A stretch of DNA of 19,315 nucleotides. Source: JAAYBT01 sp964404395 (GTDB lineage: Bacteria > Bacillota > Clostridia > Acetivibrionales > DTU013). Positions 7,627-14,765 of the stretch are shown here, piece after piece; the first letter of the stretch is position 1; each line of letters begins with the position of its first letter. The position numbers and the translations under genes are program-made. The notes under the pieces are model-generated. The model was not told where the DNA came from and made no database searches. It was given only the letters and a program-made list of their open reading frames with translations. The stretch is taken from assembly GCA_964404395.1 (NCBI GenBank), contig CAYOKA010000036.1, positions 1 through 19,315 of the forward strand, written 5' to 3'.

Positions 7627-8106
7627 ATGGTTGATAAGAAAAATAGCAGTGCCGAGAGGACAGGAAGAAATCAGGATAGTCGTCAGAAATCTGAGCAATC
7701 AACGCATAATCGCTCGAACAATAAATATAACCAAGGAAGAAGAACGTCCAATCAGAATCGTCAACAGAGAAGCTCCCAAACAGTTTCATCAGGTTCAGCA
7801 AATAAGGGTGCAACCGGTCAAAGCAATCGCAATCAATCTACTGATAAAAGCAGTTCCGGCACATCGAAAGCCCGCGAAACGCGTCCAAAAGAAATTTCGC
7901 AGTCAAGGGGCTACTACCGTGATAAGGGCAGGGATAACAGCAGAGGCAGGGATAACCAGTCAAGACAGCATTCATCGTCCGGGAGGTATAACAATAATCT
8001 CAGAAGAAGGGCAGATGAAACGATTGATGATATAAAAGAGGATATTGTCAGGCTGGAAAAAGAGATTAGACTGGAAATAAAAGAAATCAGGAGTCTTAAG
8101 CTTTAG
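7627..8106 (+). CDS. Small basic low-complexity protein with C-terminal helix
   Basis: A 159-residue protein of no recognised family. GGAGG at 7615-7619 lies seven bases before ATG 7627. Residues 1-125 are almost entirely Asn, Gln, Ser, Arg, Lys, Gly, Thr and Asp with hardly any hydrophobic residue, so they should be disordered and strongly basic. The region contains RGYYRDKGRDNSRGRDNQSR-like Arg/Gly patches reminiscent of RNA-binding tails. Residues 129-159 switch abruptly to a regular amphipathic helix with Ile/Leu at coiled-coil spacing (TIDDIKEDIVRLEKEIRLEI). A second open frame overlaps it at 7631-8035 but lacks a ribosome binding site of its own and has no recognisable fold. The gene has its own promoter and precedes coaX by 45 bp. 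An RNA- or nucleic-acid-binding scaffold is a guess from composition. Confidence 0.7.
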   Translation: MVDKKNSSAERTGRNQDSRQKSEQSTHNRSNNKYNQGRRTSNQNRQQRSSQTVSSGSANKGATGQSNRNQSTDKSSSGTSKARETRPKEISQSRGYYRDKGRDNSRGRDNQSRQHSSSGRYNNNLRRRADETIDDIKEDIVRLEKEIRLEIKEIRSLKL

Positions 8107-8151
8107 GTCGGTTTTTTATGACTAATGAAGGCTAATATGGAGGGCATAAGA

Positions 8152-8928
8152 GTGCTACTTACAGTTAATGTGGGAAATACAAACATACGCTTTGGCGTTT
8201 ACGAGAATAAAAAAATGATTGCTCATTGGAAATTGAGCACAAACAGAGAATGGACTGCGGATGAATTCGGCATGCATTTCACTAGCTTTTTCCAGTACGA
8301 AAAGCTGGCGATCTCAGACATTGAAGCGGTTATTATCGCTTCGGTAGTTCCACCCATCATGTTTTCATTCGAGCATGCAATAAAGAAGTATTTGAAAAGG
8401 GATCCCATTTTGATTGGGCCGGGAATAAAGACCGGCATAAATATCAAATACGAAAATCCTCGTGAGCTTGGTGCGGATAGGATTGCCAATGCAGTGGCAG
8501 CATATGAGCTATATGGCGGCCCCGTCATTGTTGTGGACTTTGGTACCGCTACTACCTTTAATGCAATATCATCCAAGGGTGAATTTCTCGGAGGCGTAAT
8601 CTGTCCGGGCATCATTATTTCCGCCGAAGCCTTGTATATGAGGACGGCTAAACTGCCAAAGATAGATCTATCCAAGCACGAAGGCGTTATTGGACGCAAT
8701 ACATCCGTTGGCATGCAGTCCGGTGTTTTTTATGGATATGTGGGTCAGGTGGATTATCTAGTTAAGAAAATGAAGCAGGAAATGAAGGAAGACAATATTA
8801 GAGTCGTAGCAACCGGAGGACTTGCTAAATTTGTTGAATCAGAAGCAAAATCGATTGATGAGGTCAATGGGCGCCTTACGCTGGAAGGCTTAAGGATTAT
8901 ATATGAAAAGAACAGGACTGAGGTCTGA
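8152..8928 (+). CDS. coaX: Type III pantothenate kinase
   Basis: CoaX phosphorylates pantothenate, the first step of coenzyme A synthesis. Unlike the type I enzyme it is not inhibited by CoA and needs a monovalent cation. The chosen start is GTG 8152, with GGAGGG at 8139-8144 seven bases upstream. The protein then opens LLTVNVGNTNIRFGVY, as CoaX proteins do, and is 258 residues, the normal length. An upstream in-frame ATG at 8125 would add nine unconserved residues. Family motifs are the phosphate-binding VGNTN at the N-terminus, GADRIANAVAAY near 110-121 and DFGTATTFNAIS near 130-141, the last two in the ASKHA fold. The stop lies one base before the preferred start of the next gene, so the two are almost certainly coupled. 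Confidence 0.95.
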   Translation: MLLTVNVGNTNIRFGVYENKKMIAHWKLSTNREWTADEFGMHFTSFFQYEKLAISDIEAVIIASVVPPIMFSFEHAIKKYLKRDPILIGPGIKTGINIKYENPRELGADRIANAVAAYELYGGPVIVVDFGTATTFNAISSKGEFLGGVICPGIIISAEALYMRTAKLPKIDLSKHEGVIGRNTSVGMQSGVFYGYVGQVDYLVKKMKQEMKEDNIRVVATGGLAKFVESEAKSIDEVNGRLTLEGLRIIYEKNRTEV

Positions 8929-8929
8929 A

Positions 8930-10468
8930 ATGAATGTGACCGACAGTAAAGCTGATGTGCCGGGTAATAAAACCGATATGCCGGGCAGTGGTTGGAAAAC
9001 TCCCGTCTATAGTGCTTTGAAGGCCTATGCGGATTCAAAGCCACTGCCCTTTCATATGCCGGGACACAAGCTGGGAAGGGGCATTCCCAATGAGTTCCTC
9101 ATGGAGATTGAAGAGCTGGATTTGACGGAAATACCGGGGACTGACAATCTGCATGAGCCGACAGGCGTTTTAAGAGAAGCCCAGGGGCTTCTGGCTGAAG
9201 CTTTTGGAGCCAGGGAGAGCTATTTTCTTGTGAATGGCAGCACAGTAGGGCTACATGCTGCTATTGCGGCTGTATGCAGGCGTGGCCAGTCTTTGATTGC
9301 GGGGAGAGACTCTCATCGCGCCGTAATCAATGGTATGCTGATGTCGGGTGTAGACCCCTTTTATATTATGCCTGAGTACTCGGAGACATTTGGTATCCAT
9401 ACCGGATTTACGCCTCAGGAGGTTGAAAGCGCACTACGCGATGCACCGGACGCGGCGGGTGTTCTTATAAGCAGGCCGAATTACTACGGGGTATGCAGTA
9501 ATCTGAAGGAAATTGCACAAATAGTCCACCATTACAATAAGATTCTAATTGTAGATGAGGCCCACGGAGCACATCTGTCTTTCAGTTCAAGGCTTCCGGC
9601 AAGCGCGTTGGCTTGCGGCGCCGATTTGTGTATCCAGAGTGCACACAAGACATTACCTGCATTCACTCAGGGCGCCTATTTACATATAGGCTCAGACAGA
9701 ATCGATCGTGAAAGAATAGCTTATTTCCTCGATATGTATCAGACAACAAGTCCATCTTATATTATTATGGCCTATCTGGATATTGCCAGGGAGCTTATGC
9801 AAAGATACGGCAGGCAGCAGTTGGACAGCCTTTTGGATTCCATTGCCCTATGCGGGACCAAATTTGATTTGAGAGGCGTTCAGCTGATGAATTGTGATAT
9901 GCTGCCGGGGTTTGACCATGATGCCACAAGAATAACCGCTAATGTGCTGGGCGCAGGGATGACAGGCTATACTGCGGAGAAACTGCTGAGAGAGAAAAAC
10001 AATATTCAGGTGGAGATGTCGGACCTGGGGAATATTGTATGTATTGCTACGGTAGCGGATGACCGCAGGACGGTGGAGCGTTTGTTTTCTGCGCTGTCGG
10101 AGCTGGCTGAGTTGGCAGAGCAAGGTGAGAGAGGGGCAGATGCAGTCATCGGAGCAGTAAACAGTGTGAATCCAAATGCTGTGGCGATGAATGATTTGAA
10201 GCTGCCGGGTTATAGGAGACTCACTTTGCCTGAGTTGGGGATGAAAGCACAGGAAATACTAGAGTCAAGGGTGGAGAGAATTCCACTTGTTGAAGCAGAG
10301 GGAAGGACGAGCAGAGCAATCATATCGCCCTATCCTCCGGGGATTGCAATCCTATGCCCCGGTGAATGCTTCAGCGCCGATATAATAAGATATCTGAGGG
10401 ATGTCATCGGTGCCGGAGGTATCGTGCACGGTATTGGTGAGGACGAATCGGTAGTAGTTATTCGATAG
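8930..10468 (+). CDS. PLP-dependent Orn/Lys/Arg decarboxylase-family enzyme (YaaO-like)
   Basis: A fold-type I PLP enzyme of the Orn/Lys/Arg decarboxylase family, 512 residues from ATG 8930. An ATG at 8903 is also possible and would overlap coaX by 26 bp; TGAGGT at 8919-8924 favours 8930. Family blocks are FHMPGHK at 41-47, a tract ending TDNLHEP, DEAHGAH at 209-215, where the Asp contacts the PLP ring nitrogen, and SAHKTLPAFTQG with the Schiff-base Lys at 240. A smaller C-terminal domain follows. It occupies the place of B. subtilis yaaO before tmk. The substrate is not proved: arginine, lysine and ornithine all occur in this family. With cyanophycin genes nearby, arginine decarboxylation toward agmatine and polyamines is an attractive but unproven link. 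Confidence 0.88.
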   Translation: MNVTDSKADVPGNKTDMPGSGWKTPVYSALKAYADSKPLPFHMPGHKLGRGIPNEFLMEIEELDLTEIPGTDNLHEPTGVLREAQGLLAEAFGARESYFLVNGSTVGLHAAIAAVCRRGQSLIAGRDSHRAVINGMLMSGVDPFYIMPEYSETFGIHTGFTPQEVESALRDAPDAAGVLISRPNYYGVCSNLKEIAQIVHHYNKILIVDEAHGAHLSFSSRLPASALACGADLCIQSAHKTLPAFTQGAYLHIGSDRIDRERIAYFLDMYQTTSPSYIIMAYLDIARELMQRYGRQQLDSLLDSIALCGTKFDLRGVQLMNCDMLPGFDHDATRITANVLGAGMTGYTAEKLLREKNNIQVEMSDLGNIVCIATVADDRRTVERLFSALSELAELAEQGERGADAVIGAVNSVNPNAVAMNDLKLPGYRRLTLPELGMKAQEILESRVERIPLVEAEGRTSRAIISPYPPGIAILCPGECFSADIIRYLRDVIGAGGIVHGIGEDESVVVIR

Positions 10469-10524
10469 GGCAAAAGCCTTAGATGGAAATTGTCTTGTCA
10501 GTAGATGAATTAGGAAAAAGCGGT

Positions 10525-10554
10525 GTGGCAAGGAAAGGCGTAATGGGGTATAAT
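10525..10554 (+). promoter_or_regulatory. Promoter-like sequence in front of the tandem repeats and tmk
   Basis: A perfect TATAAT at 10549-10554 has GTGGCA (10525-10530) 18 bp upstream as a moderate -35. Transcription from here would start about at the first base of the repeat array, placing the whole array in a roughly 190-base leader of tmk. Confidence 0.45.
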
Positions 10555-10558
10555 GTAA

Positions 10559-10613
10559 GGGGACACTTCTCCACAGGGAAGTAGTTCCACGGAGACGAGA
10601 AATGTCCCCTTTT
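10559..10613 (+). terminator. Terminator-like hairpin formed by the first repeat unit
   Basis: GGGGACACTTCTC at 10559-10571 pairs with GAGAAATGTCCCC at 10597-10609 (12 of 13 positions) and is followed by TTTT at 10610-10613. It could end the coaX-decarboxylase transcript or attenuate transcription into tmk. The second unit repeats the right arm and TTTT at 10661-10677 with a weaker left arm. Confidence 0.5.
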
Positions 10614-10714
10614 GATTGTGAAGGGAACACTTCTGAACAGGGAAGCAGTTCCACGGAGACGAGAAATGTCCCCTTTTGATTGTGAAGGGAACACTTCTGA
10701 ACAGGGAAGCAGTT
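10559..10714. repeat. 64-bp tandem repeat array of hairpin units (about 2.4 copies)
   Basis: Three units begin at about 10560, 10623 and 10687. Units 2 and 3 are 64 bp apart, and unit 1 is one base shorter. Unit 3 stops after 28 bases at 10714. Units 1 and 2 share a long identical right part (AGTTCCACGGAGACGAGAAA, then TGTCCCCTTTTGATTGTGAA). Within a unit, a GGGGACA-type left arm pairs with a TGTCCCC right arm, and GGAA/TTCC pairs near the apex. The GGGGACA...TGTCCCC pattern resembles REP-type intergenic palindromes as I remember them. That resemblance was not checked. The array lies between the decarboxylase stop and tmk. Confidence 0.85.
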
Positions 10715-10750
10715 AAGCAACTCGGGATGCAGAACACAGGTGAGGTATAT

Positions 10751-11389
10751 ATGACAAGAGGACTGTTTATTACAGTTGAAGGTACAGATGGAAGCGGAAA
10801 GACAACGCAGATAGCGAACATGCAGGAGTACCTGGCCTCACTTGGATGTGAAGTGCTTCTGACAAGAGAACCGGGGGGAACGCCCATTAGCGAAGACATC
10901 CGCGCCATAATATTGGACGCTTCGAATACTGAAATGTCCGATATAACTGAGCTGTTGCTGTATTCAGCTTCACGGGCACAATTGGTGGAACAGTTGATTA
11001 AGCCGGCTATTGAAAAGAATGTTACAACCATATGTGACCGCTACGTTGATTCCTTTTATGCATATCAGGGCTTTGGCAGAGGTATCAGCTTCGATTTATT
11101 GATGAAGGTAACGGACATAGCTATAAACGGGATTATGCCGGATATCACATTCTTTTTCGATTTAGACCCCGAGATTGGCTTAAAGAGAAGAATTGCGGCG
11201 ACCGGAAGTGATAGAATCGAAAAAGAGGATATGGAGTTTCATAAGAGGGTTTACAACGGTTACAGGGAACTGGCGAGAAGGTATCCCCGGAGGATTAAGA
11301 CGATTGATGCCTCTAGACCTGCTACAGAGGTCTGGAAGGATGTCAGAAGACAAATTGATTTGGCATTTGGTTTTATAAAATTGGTTTAA
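10751..11389 (+). CDS. tmk: Thymidylate kinase (dTMP kinase)
   Basis: Tmk converts dTMP and ATP to dTDP, an essential step in making dTTP for DNA. The start is ATG 10751, with AGGTGAGG at 10738-10745 upstream. An open frame extends back to 10676 into the repeat array, but the protein family begins at the chosen Met. The length is 212 residues, normal for the family. The P-loop GTDGSGKTT is at 11-19, TREPGGTP at 38-45 and DRYVDS at 96-101. A LID-like segment GSDRIEKED precedes the C-terminal third. It opens a run matching B. subtilis tmk-yaaQ-yaaR-holB-yaaT, and its expression may depend on the repeat-containing leader upstream. Confidence 0.96.
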   Translation: MTRGLFITVEGTDGSGKTTQIANMQEYLASLGCEVLLTREPGGTPISEDIRAIILDASNTEMSDITELLLYSASRAQLVEQLIKPAIEKNVTTICDRYVDSFYAYQGFGRGISFDLLMKVTDIAINGIMPDITFFFDLDPEIGLKRRIAATGSDRIEKEDMEFHKRVYNGYRELARRYPRRIKTIDASRPATEVWKDVRRQIDLAFGFIKLV

Positions 11390-11420
11390 CAAGCATTATT
11401 TTCTAGGGGAGGTTGTGTTC

Positions 11421-11750
11421 ATGAAACTGGTATTTGCTATTGTTCATGATGAAGATGGCCCAAAGGTCATGGAGGAGCTGAACAAAAATGGGTTTAGCGT
11501 AACCAAGCTTTGTTCGTCGGGGGGCTTTCTCAAAGCGGGGAATACCACTCTGCTTGTGGGTGTTGACGAAGAGAATCTTGATACGGTGATCGAAGTTATC
11601 AAGAAAAAGTCGAAGAGCAGAAAACAGGTAATCAATTCCAGCATGACGCCTAATGGCATGGGTGGCATGTTTGTCCCCTATCCGGTGGAGGTTGTTGTTG
11701 GGGGGGCTACTGTATTTGTATTGGATGTTTTTCGCTTTGAAAAGGTGTAG
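11421..11750 (+). CDS. darA: Cyclic-di-AMP receptor, PII-like protein (YaaQ/DarA)
   Basis: A 109-residue protein, the same length as B. subtilis DarA (YaaQ). In that family the homotrimer binds cyclic-di-AMP at subunit interfaces. The downstream partner remains poorly defined. The ATG at 11421 is chosen over the GTG at 11415 because GGGGAGG at 11406-11412 sits eight bases before the ATG and only two before the GTG. Typical features are the opening KLVFAIVHDEDG, the motif SSGGFLKAGNTTLLVGV near 34-50 that lines the nucleotide site, and a C-terminal strand PVEVVVGGATVFVLDV. It follows tmk by 31 bp in a single operon. Confidence 0.93.
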   Translation: MKLVFAIVHDEDGPKVMEELNKNGFSVTKLCSSGGFLKAGNTTLLVGVDEENLDTVIEVIKKKSKSRKQVINSSMTPNGMGGMFVPYPVEVVVGGATVFVLDVFRFEKV

Positions 11751-11787
11751 GGCCTAATCCGCAAGGTATGGCAGCGGGAGGTGCAGC

Positions 11788-12240
11788 GTGAAGGTAAATG
11801 AAACGCATAGCGGTTCTGCGGGTGTTTTAGGGTTGCCTGTAAGAGATGATAAAAAAGTGAATACCGGTAGAAACGCTGACTTTCAAAACCAGCTTGTGAG
11901 AGCGGAAGACAGCAATTATGAGCAACACCTGGAAAAGCTCATAAGGAGTATTATCAGCCAGGGGGAAGTACTGGCAAAGCGAGTAGACATCAGGGAATTA
12001 AAGGTATACAAGAGAATGATTTCCGAGTTTCTTGAGCTCGCCCTTGGTAATTCCAAAAAGTTCTCCAAGAAAAGCATGCTTGACAGAAGGGGAAGACGTA
12101 AGGTTTATGCAATTATCAAGAACATCAACAGTGAACTGGATCAGCTCACGGAAGATGTTTTAAATGGTGAAAAGGACAGTATCGGCTTGCTCAAGCGATT
12201 GGATGATATCAGAGGGCTTATACTCGACATGCTTTTATAG
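11788..12240 (+). CDS. yaaR: DUF327 / YaaR family protein
   Basis: A 150-residue protein starting at GTG 11788, with GGGAGGT at 11776-11782. It is placed between darA and holB exactly as B. subtilis yaaR, and the length agrees (about 146 there). The first 45 residues are polar and probably flexible. The rest is helical, with the conserved-looking tracts RELKVYKRMISEFLELAL and DRRGRRKVYAIIKNI and an Ile/Leu-rich C-terminal helix. No catalytic motif, signal peptide or membrane segment is visible. The function of the family is not established. The call rests on position, size and helix pattern. Confidence 0.85.
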   Translation: MKVNETHSGSAGVLGLPVRDDKKVNTGRNADFQNQLVRAEDSNYEQHLEKLIRSIISQGEVLAKRVDIRELKVYKRMISEFLELALGNSKKFSKKSMLDRRGRRKVYAIIKNINSELDQLTEDVLNGEKDSIGLLKRLDDIRGLILDMLL

Positions 12241-12298
12241 CTGAAATGCTTATAGGACATGCGGCATTTCGGGAATGAATGGCTAAAAGGAGAATGCA

Positions 12299-13288
12299 GT
12301 GGATTTTAGTGGCATCATAGGCCAGCAGGAGATAATAAGCACCTTGAAAAGGCAGCTGGCAGAGGATAGGGTTGGACATGCATATATTTTTTCTGGACAG
12401 GCCGGCATGGGTAAAAAAACAATAGCCCATATTTTTTCCGGTATTTTGTTGTGCGAAAATCCACAATCGGGAGCCATGTGTGGCAGGTGTAAAGCATGTA
12501 AGCTCTTTGAAAATGATGCAAATCCGGATTATCATAGATATGACTTACAAGAAGAATTGAGCATTGGCGTTGACCGGATTCGTGAGATACAAGGTGATGT
12601 TGCCATCAGGCCGATGTACTCGAGGCGCAAGGTTTATGTTATTGAGGATGCGGTAAAAATGACCGATCCGGCACAAAATTGTCTTCTCAAAACCTTTGAG
12701 GAGCCTCCGCACTATGTTGTTGTTATCTTATTGGCAGATAACTATGAGGTGCTCCTTGAAACCATACGTTCAAGAGCGCAGCATTTGCAGTTTAAAAAGT
12801 ATACCAGTGCCCAGGTATCCCAGGCCTTAGCCGAGAGACTGGGAAATAAGCATGCTTTAATTGAGTTGGCTGCGGATTATTCCGACGGCAATATCGGAAG
12901 AGCGCTGGAACTGGCCGATTCCGGCGATTTCACCATACTGCGGGACAGGCTGCTTGAACTGCTGCCCGGTATCGCAAAGGGCAGAACGAAAGAAATTTTG
13001 GAATATACAGCATTAATGGTGGAAGAGAAGGAGAATGCTGACTTACTTTTGGACATAATGCAGCTGTATTATAGAGATTTACTGGTAATGAATGAGACTG
13101 GAAATGAAAATATGTTGATTAATTCAGATAAAAAGGTTATGATAAAAAACAACGCCCGAACATGTTGCAGTAGCAAGCTTGTAGGAGATATGGAGGCCAT
13201 TGGGGCAGTTCGCAGGGCGTTAAAACAGAATGCTAATTATCAGCTTGCAATAGATAATATGCTAATCAAGCTACGGGAGGTTCATTAA
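12299..13288 (+). CDS. holB: DNA polymerase III clamp-loader delta' subunit
   Basis: Delta' is part of the clamp loader that places the beta sliding clamp on primed DNA. The GTG at 12299 follows AAAAGGAGA at 12285-12293, and the protein starts DFSGIIGQQEIISTLKRQL as the family does. The length is 329 residues. The AAA+ domain has GQAGMGKKT at 33-41. A zinc module formed by C52, C61, C64 and C67 follows, typical of DnaX/HolB. A later tract reads LLKTFEEPPHYVVVILLA, and SRAQHLQF holds the sensor-like SRA. Its TAA overlaps the ATG of the next gene by one base, so ricT is translated by coupling. Confidence 0.94.
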   Translation: MDFSGIIGQQEIISTLKRQLAEDRVGHAYIFSGQAGMGKKTIAHIFSGILLCENPQSGAMCGRCKACKLFENDANPDYHRYDLQEELSIGVDRIREIQGDVAIRPMYSRRKVYVIEDAVKMTDPAQNCLLKTFEEPPHYVVVILLADNYEVLLETIRSRAQHLQFKKYTSAQVSQALAERLGNKHALIELAADYSDGNIGRALELADSGDFTILRDRLLELLPGIAKGRTKEILEYTALMVEEKENADLLLDIMQLYYRDLLVMNETGNENMLINSDKKVMIKNNARTCCSSKLVGDMEAIGAVRRALKQNANYQLAIDNMLIKLREVH

Positions 13289-14157
13289 TGGTAAAGGTGG
13301 TTGGTGTCAGGTTTAAAAAGGCAGGAAAGGTATACTATTTTGACCCTGATCAATTTGATATAGAAGCCGGTACAAACGTGATAGTGGAAACAGCAAGAGG
13401 TGTGGAGCTGGGAGAAACAGTAATCGATCCTCGTGAAGTAAGCGATGAAGAGATTGTTGCTCCGCTTAAAAAGGTAATGAGGATAGCAACTCAAGAGGAT
13501 GTCAAGCATGCCTGCGAAAATTGCAAAAAAGAGAAGGAAGCCTTTGTGACCTGCCTTGAGAAAATTAAGGAACACGAACTTGAAATGAAATTGATTGATG
13601 TGGAATACACATTTGATAATAATAAAATTTTATTCTATTTTACAGCAGACGGCAGGGTAGATTTTAGAGAGCTTGTAAAGGATTTGGCAGCTGTATTCAA
13701 AACGCGAATAGAGCTCAGGCAGATTGGTGTCAGGGACGAAGCCAAAATGATGGGCGGGATTGGTGTCTGTGGGCGTGTATTATGCTGCAATTCGTATCTG
13801 GGAGAATTCCAGCCTGTTTCGATAAAAATGGCTAAAGAACAAGGCCTTTCATTGAATCCTGCAAAAATATCCGGTACTTGCGGCAGACTCATGTGTTGCT
13901 TGAAATATGAGCAGGAGGCTTATGAGCATATTATTAAGAAGGCACCAAAGATTGGAGCTGTCGTTGATACGCCTGAGGGGCAGGGCGTAGTAGTAGCAAG
14001 CTATTTGATTAAGGAAACCGTTAAGGTTAGGCTGGACAAGGGAAATGATACGGATTTGGTGTCCTTTGGGATGGATGAAATCAAAGTTATAAAGGATATA
14101 TCTAATCATGACGATGTAGATGCAGACAACGAAGAGCTAAAGGCTCTTGAAGATTGA
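13288..14157 (+). CDS. ricT: PSP1-domain protein RicT (YaaT), regulator of RNA processing
   Basis: A 289-residue protein of the PSP1/YaaT family. In B. subtilis RicT works with RicA (YmcA) and RicF (YlbF) in a complex that carries [4Fe-4S] clusters and promotes RNase Y-dependent mRNA maturation. It also affects sporulation, competence and biofilm formation. The sequence shows paired cysteine motifs GVCGRVLCC (C161, C166, C167) and GTCGRLMCC (C198, C203, C204), the family signature. A further set, CENCKKEKEAFVTC (C76, C79, C89), is a candidate for additional cluster binding. An acidic C-terminal tail ends the protein. It overlaps holB by one base. The usual next gene, yabA, is absent. Confidence 0.92.
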   Translation: MVKVVGVRFKKAGKVYYFDPDQFDIEAGTNVIVETARGVELGETVIDPREVSDEEIVAPLKKVMRIATQEDVKHACENCKKEKEAFVTCLEKIKEHELEMKLIDVEYTFDNNKILFYFTADGRVDFRELVKDLAAVFKTRIELRQIGVRDEAKMMGGIGVCGRVLCCNSYLGEFQPVSIKMAKEQGLSLNPAKISGTCGRLMCCLKYEQEAYEHIIKKAPKIGAVVDTPEGQGVVVASYLIKETVKVRLDKGNDTDLVSFGMDEIKVIKDISNHDDVDADNEELKALED

Positions 14158-14159
14158 CG

Positions 14160-14228
14160 GTGGCGTTAACTGCGCGGAAAGTCGCTGCCACAGATAATTA
14201 ACTGAAATACTTTGTGAAAAGGTATTTC
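14160..14228 (+). other. Two small hairpins after ricT
   Basis: GTGGC at 14160-14164 can pair with GCCAC at 14187-14191. GAAATAC at 14204-14210 pairs with GTATTTC at 14222-14228. Neither is followed directly by a T run. They may mark the 3' end of the tmk-ricT transcript or stabilise it. This is a weak call. Confidence 0.25.
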
Positions 14229-14262
14229 CAAGGAGCATTTTTGGTGGTAGAATAGTATCGGT

Positions 14263-14291
14263 TTGATTTTGAATTGCAAACCGAATAGGAT
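14263..14291 (+). promoter_or_regulatory. Promoter-like sequence for the ferredoxin gene
   Basis: TTGATT at 14263-14268 and TAGGAT at 14286-14291 are separated by 17 bp and lie 56 bp before the ATG at 14348. Together with the gap after ricT, this suggests ferredoxin is transcribed on its own. Confidence 0.5.
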
Positions 14292-14347
14292 AATTAAATG
14301 AGTTAGAAGAAAAGATTAACCACAGAATGTTCAAGGAGGGAGACAAA

Positions 14348-14521
14348 ATGGCTTATTTTATCAATGATGATTGCATCAGCTGCGGTGCATGTGAGTCCGA
14401 ATGCCCGGTTTCATGTATTACCGCAGGTGACAGCAAGTATGAAATAGATGCAGAGGAATGCATTGAATGTGGAGCATGTGCTAATGTATGCCCGGTGGAT
14501 GCACCGAATCCGGAGGAGTAA
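14348..14521 (+). CDS. Clostridial-type 2[4Fe-4S] ferredoxin
   Basis: A 57-residue low-potential electron carrier for reactions such as those of hydrogenase and pyruvate:ferredoxin oxidoreductase. The start is ATG 14348, with AAGGAGGG at 14333-14340 seven bases upstream. An in-frame ATG at 14327 lies before that site and is unlikely. Two complete CxxCxxCxxxCP motifs are present: C9, C12, C15, C19 and C38, C41, C44, C48. An extra Cys is at 23. The protein is acidic, as usual for the family. It lies where B. subtilis has yabA, but it is unrelated to that gene and is flanked by its own promoter and by a repeat element and terminator. Confidence 0.95.
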   Translation: MAYFINDDCISCGACESECPVSCITAGDSKYEIDAEECIECGACANVCPVDAPNPEE

Positions 14522-14534
14522 TATTTGTAGGGTA

Positions 14535-14661
14535 TATAGGGCATTTTGCGATGTTACATGTTTTGAGTTCCGCTAGCACAATATATTGCGGGTAGGTTTA
14601 AAAGCTTGTCACTATATATTGTGTGGCTAAATTATATTAAGGTTACATCGCAAAAGCCTTA
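14535..14661. repeat. MITE-like palindromic element, 127 bp
   Basis: The left end (14535-14557) and right end (14642-14661, GTTACATCGCAAAAGCCTTA) are inverted copies. They share ACATCGCAAAA exactly, with gapped similarity outward. Inside lies a second inverted repeat: CACAATATAT at 14577-14586 against ATATATTGTG at 14614-14623. No ORF is contained. The left end recurs exactly, in inverse orientation, at 4028-4050. Terminal inverted repeats, small size and a second genomic copy fit a non-autonomous mobile element. A transposase source and target-site duplication cannot be shown here. Confidence 0.6.
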
Positions 14662-14663
14662 TG

Positions 14664-14710
14664 TAAGAGGTCAGGCACCGGCATCGCGCTGAGGCATGGC
14701 CTCTTATTTT
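14664..14710 (+). terminator. Probable rho-independent terminator after ferredoxin
   Basis: TAAGAGGTC at 14664-14672 pairs with GGCCTCTTA at 14698-14706, nine pairs with one G-U. A 25-base loop lies between, and TTTT follows at 14707-14710. It sits between the repeat element and trmN6. The T run is short. Confidence 0.5.
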
Positions 14711-14765
14711 AGTTACGGTCCGGATCAGCCCCCCATTAACTTCATAATTGGCGGAGGATCTATTT

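Noticed and set aside
10465..10481. Possible third mini-copy of the 14535 element (ATAGGGCAAAAGCCTTA)
   Set aside because: The longest exact match to the element is 12 bases, which is expected by chance in a window of this size, and it overlaps the decarboxylase stop codon.
10559..10714. CRISPR array
   Set aside because: Units are directly abutting with no variable spacers and there are no cas genes nearby.
10352..11031. Overlapping leftward open frames across the tandem repeats
   Set aside because: Their proteins repeat the same peptide because they read through the 64-bp repeat. They lack ribosome binding sites and overlap tmk and the decarboxylase gene.
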